This document shows, piece by piece, positions 39,397 to 40,839 of a stretch of DNA of 40,839 nt. Below the pieces are notes generated by a model. It was not told where the DNA came from. It ran no database searches and saw nothing but the letters and a program-made list of their open reading frames with translations. Position numbers and translations under genes: made by a program. The DNA is from Christensenellaceae bacterium. Its GTDB lineage: Bacteria > Bacillota > Clostridia > Christensenellales > CAG-138. How positions within the stretch are numbered: position 1 is the stretch's first letter; the number at the start of each line of letters is the position of its first letter. The stretch lies in contig JAFLSU010000014.1 of the NCBI GenBank assembly GCA_022510765.1, positions 1 to 40,839 on the forward strand, given 5' to 3'.

Positions 39397-40839
39397 TTAC
39401 AGCATATCCTGAGGATTGACTTCTACACCTCTATAGTATCCGTCATCTATACCGTCGCTGTAAGCGTAGACCGCGTTCAATGCTTCTGGCGTATGCGCAG
39501 TGCGAATGAGTTTGATAATGACTGCGTAACGATATTCTCCTTCGCGTCTGCGAATCGGTGCGGCTCCGGGCATCACAAAGAGCAGCTCCTTTTCAGCGTT
39601 GTGCGTTCTAAGTGCATCGAGCAGTATGGAAGTTATCTCGTTTGAGTACTTATCCGCAGCGCGAGCCGTTCCATCCTCATCCACTCCCGTAAACATGGCA
39701 CGAATGAATACCGAGAACGGAGGAAACAGAGTTCGCATACGGTCGGAAATTTCTAAATCATAAAACGTCTTATAATCATGCTTTGTGCATAGTTTGACAG
39801 CGCGATGGTTGGGCGCATTGGTCTGAACCACCACATATCCGTTTTTTCCGGCTCTACCTGCCCGTCCCGCAACCTGTGTAAGCAGTTGGAATGTGCGTTC
39901 GCTGCTTCGATAATCCGAATGGAACAGCGTAGAATCAGCAAAAATCACGCCTACGAGCGTTACGTTCGGTATATCTAACCCCTTTGCGACCATCTGCGTG
40001 CCGATAAGCACATCCGCGTTTCCACGAGAGAACGCATCAAGAATGTCTTTGTGGGAGCTTTTTCCGCCTGTGGTGTCAGTATCCATACGAATGCATCGCA
40101 GCGGTGGGAAAGCCTTTTTTAACTGCTCCTCAACCTGCTGGGTGCCAATGCCCGTATACTTTATGTATTCCTTACCACAGCCGGGACAGGTCTTAGGCAT
40201 GGTATAGTTTGCGCCGCAGTAGTGACAGCGAATGGAATTATCGAATTTATGGTATGTCAGTGCGACATCGCAATTTGGGCAGGTGAACACAAACCCGCAC
40301 GCGCGGCACTCCGCATGAGATGAATACCCGCGTCTGTTCAAAAACAAAATAGCCTGTTCTCCTTTTTGGATGCATTTTTTTAGCCCATCCATGAGAAGAC
40401 CGGAAAAAATACTGTTGTTGCCGTTTAAAAACTCCTGACGCATGTCCACAATATCAACCCTCGGCATGGGTATGCCGTTGATGCGCTCGGGCAGTTCTAT
40501 CAGCTTATATTGGCCGCGCTTAGCGCGATAATAATCCGTAAGAGCGGGTGTTGCGCTCCCGAGAACCAATCTCGCACCCGTTATGCGCGCACGGCGAATC
40601 GCAACCTCGATTGCTGAATACTTAGGAGTAAGCTCGGACTGGTAGCTTGGTTCATGCTCCTCATCAATGATTATGAGACCAAGCCTCTCGACAGGGGCAA
40701 AAACAGCCGAACGTGCGCCTATAACTATTCGTGCCTTGCCAAATCGGATACGACGCCATTCATCGTAACGTTCGCCATCGCTTAGATGGCTGTGAAGTAT
40801 CGCAATATTATCTCCAAACCTGCTTCGACAGCGATCCGT
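39397..40839 (-). CDS. priA: Primosomal protein PriA (helicase), 5' end beyond the window
   Basis: PriA is a 3'-5' superfamily 2 helicase that restarts stalled replication forks. The C-terminal 480 residues are present; the frame is open to the window edge, so the apparent start at 40569 is internal. Visible parts are LSDGERYDEW, IVIGARSAVFAP, Walker B DEEHEPSY, motif LVLGSATP, the zinc-binding cysteines (CRACGFVFTCPNC, RCHYCG, CPGCG) and helicase motifs V/VI (GTQMVAKGLDIPNV, QVAGRAGR). The N-terminal DNA-binding part and Walker A lie outside. Confidence 0.96.
   Translation of the reverse strand, partial: TDRCRSRFGDNIAILHSHLSDGERYDEWRRIRFGKARIVIGARSAVFAPVERLGLIIIDEEHEPSYQSELTPKYSAIEVAIRRARITGARLVLGSATPALTDYYRAKRGQYKLIELPERINGIPMPRVDIVDMRQEFLNGNNSIFSGLLMDGLKKCIQKGEQAILFLNRRGYSSHAECRACGFVFTCPNCDVALTYHKFDNSIRCHYCGANYTMPKTCPGCGKEYIKYTGIGTQQVEEQLKKAFPPLRCIRMDTDTTGGKSSHKDILDAFSRGNADVLIGTQMVAKGLDIPNVTLVGVIFADSTLFHSDYRSSERTFQLLTQVAGRAGRAGKNGYVVVQTNAPNHRAVKLCTKHDYKTFYDLEISDRMRTLFPPFSVFIRAMFTGVDEDGTARAADKYSNEITSILLDALRTHNAEKELLFVMPGAAPIRRREGEYRYAVIIKLIRTAHTPEALNAVYAYSDGIDDGYYRGVEVNPQDML

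Overview
The window looks like a chromosomal segment of an anaerobic, endospore-forming member of the Clostridia (Bacillota). The evidence is a complete spoIIIAA-AH operon, spoIVB and a YlmC/YmxH-type gene, an asp23-amaP-DUF2273 cluster, [FeFe]-hydrogenase maturases (hydG, hydF), a ferredoxin-linked 2-oxoacid oxidoreductase and strong AGGAGG-type ribosome binding sites. The gene order nusB-(TsaD-like)-folD-xseA-xseB-ispA-dxs-tlyA-nadK-recN-spoIVB is typical of Clostridia. No species is named, because nothing in the sequence allows it. I see no rRNA, CRISPR array, insertion sequence, prophage or plasmid gene.

Layout. 1-3.5 kb: 3' part of tRNA-Pro(GGG), a GNAT acetyltransferase, yajC, a HicB-like/DinB-like/Nudix fusion protein and an AlkD-type alkylation-repair protein. 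3.5-6.8 kb: a promoter, a structured leader ending in an intrinsic terminator, then a TM1266-type regulator, hydG and hydF. 6.8-10.2 kb (minus): two small hypothetical genes and a large secreted dockerin protein with three tandem beta-rich repeats. 10.2-12.9 kb (minus): a four-subunit 2-oxoacid:ferredoxin oxidoreductase operon. 13.1-13.9 kb (minus): lgt. 14.1-14.9 kb: an ECF sigma factor and a very small putative anti-sigma protein. 15.0-17.8 kb: an E2-like acyltransferase without a lipoyl domain, paired with an AMP-forming acyl ligase. 18.0-19.7 kb: ylmC/ymxH, nrdR, pgeF. 19.8-25.4 kb: a membrane protein and spoIIIAA-AH. 25.5-27.1 kb: asp23, amaP, DUF2273. 27.2-38.6 kb: the nusB-to-spoIVB housekeeping and sporulation run. 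38.6-40.8 kb (minus): a stand-alone pduL, then priA, which runs off the right edge. No gene-free stretch exceeds 300 bases; the longest are 12815-13111, 13895-14151, 17754-17997 and 3518-3757, and their contents are listed.

How the parts fit. The oxidoreductase would reduce ferredoxin while making acyl-CoA; a [FeFe] hydrogenase matured by HydG and HydF could reoxidise it; PduL could convert acyl-CoA to acyl-phosphate. Hydrogenase (hydA) and hydE are not in the window. SpoIIIAA-AH builds the forespore-mother cell channel, and SpoIVB is the forespore protease that signals across the same gap.

The best candidate for something undescribed is the leader at 3586-3715 ahead of the hydrogenase-maturation operon. 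It has a promoter, two possible hairpins, a terminator, and a segment that could pair with the terminator's 5' arm: the layout of a riboswitch or attenuator. I could not match it to a class I know. Next are the acyltransferase/ligase pair, in which the E2 catalytic histidine position holds Glu, and several genes whose Shine-Dalgarno sequence lies in or beside a hairpin (lgt, spoIVB, the gene before spoIIIAA).
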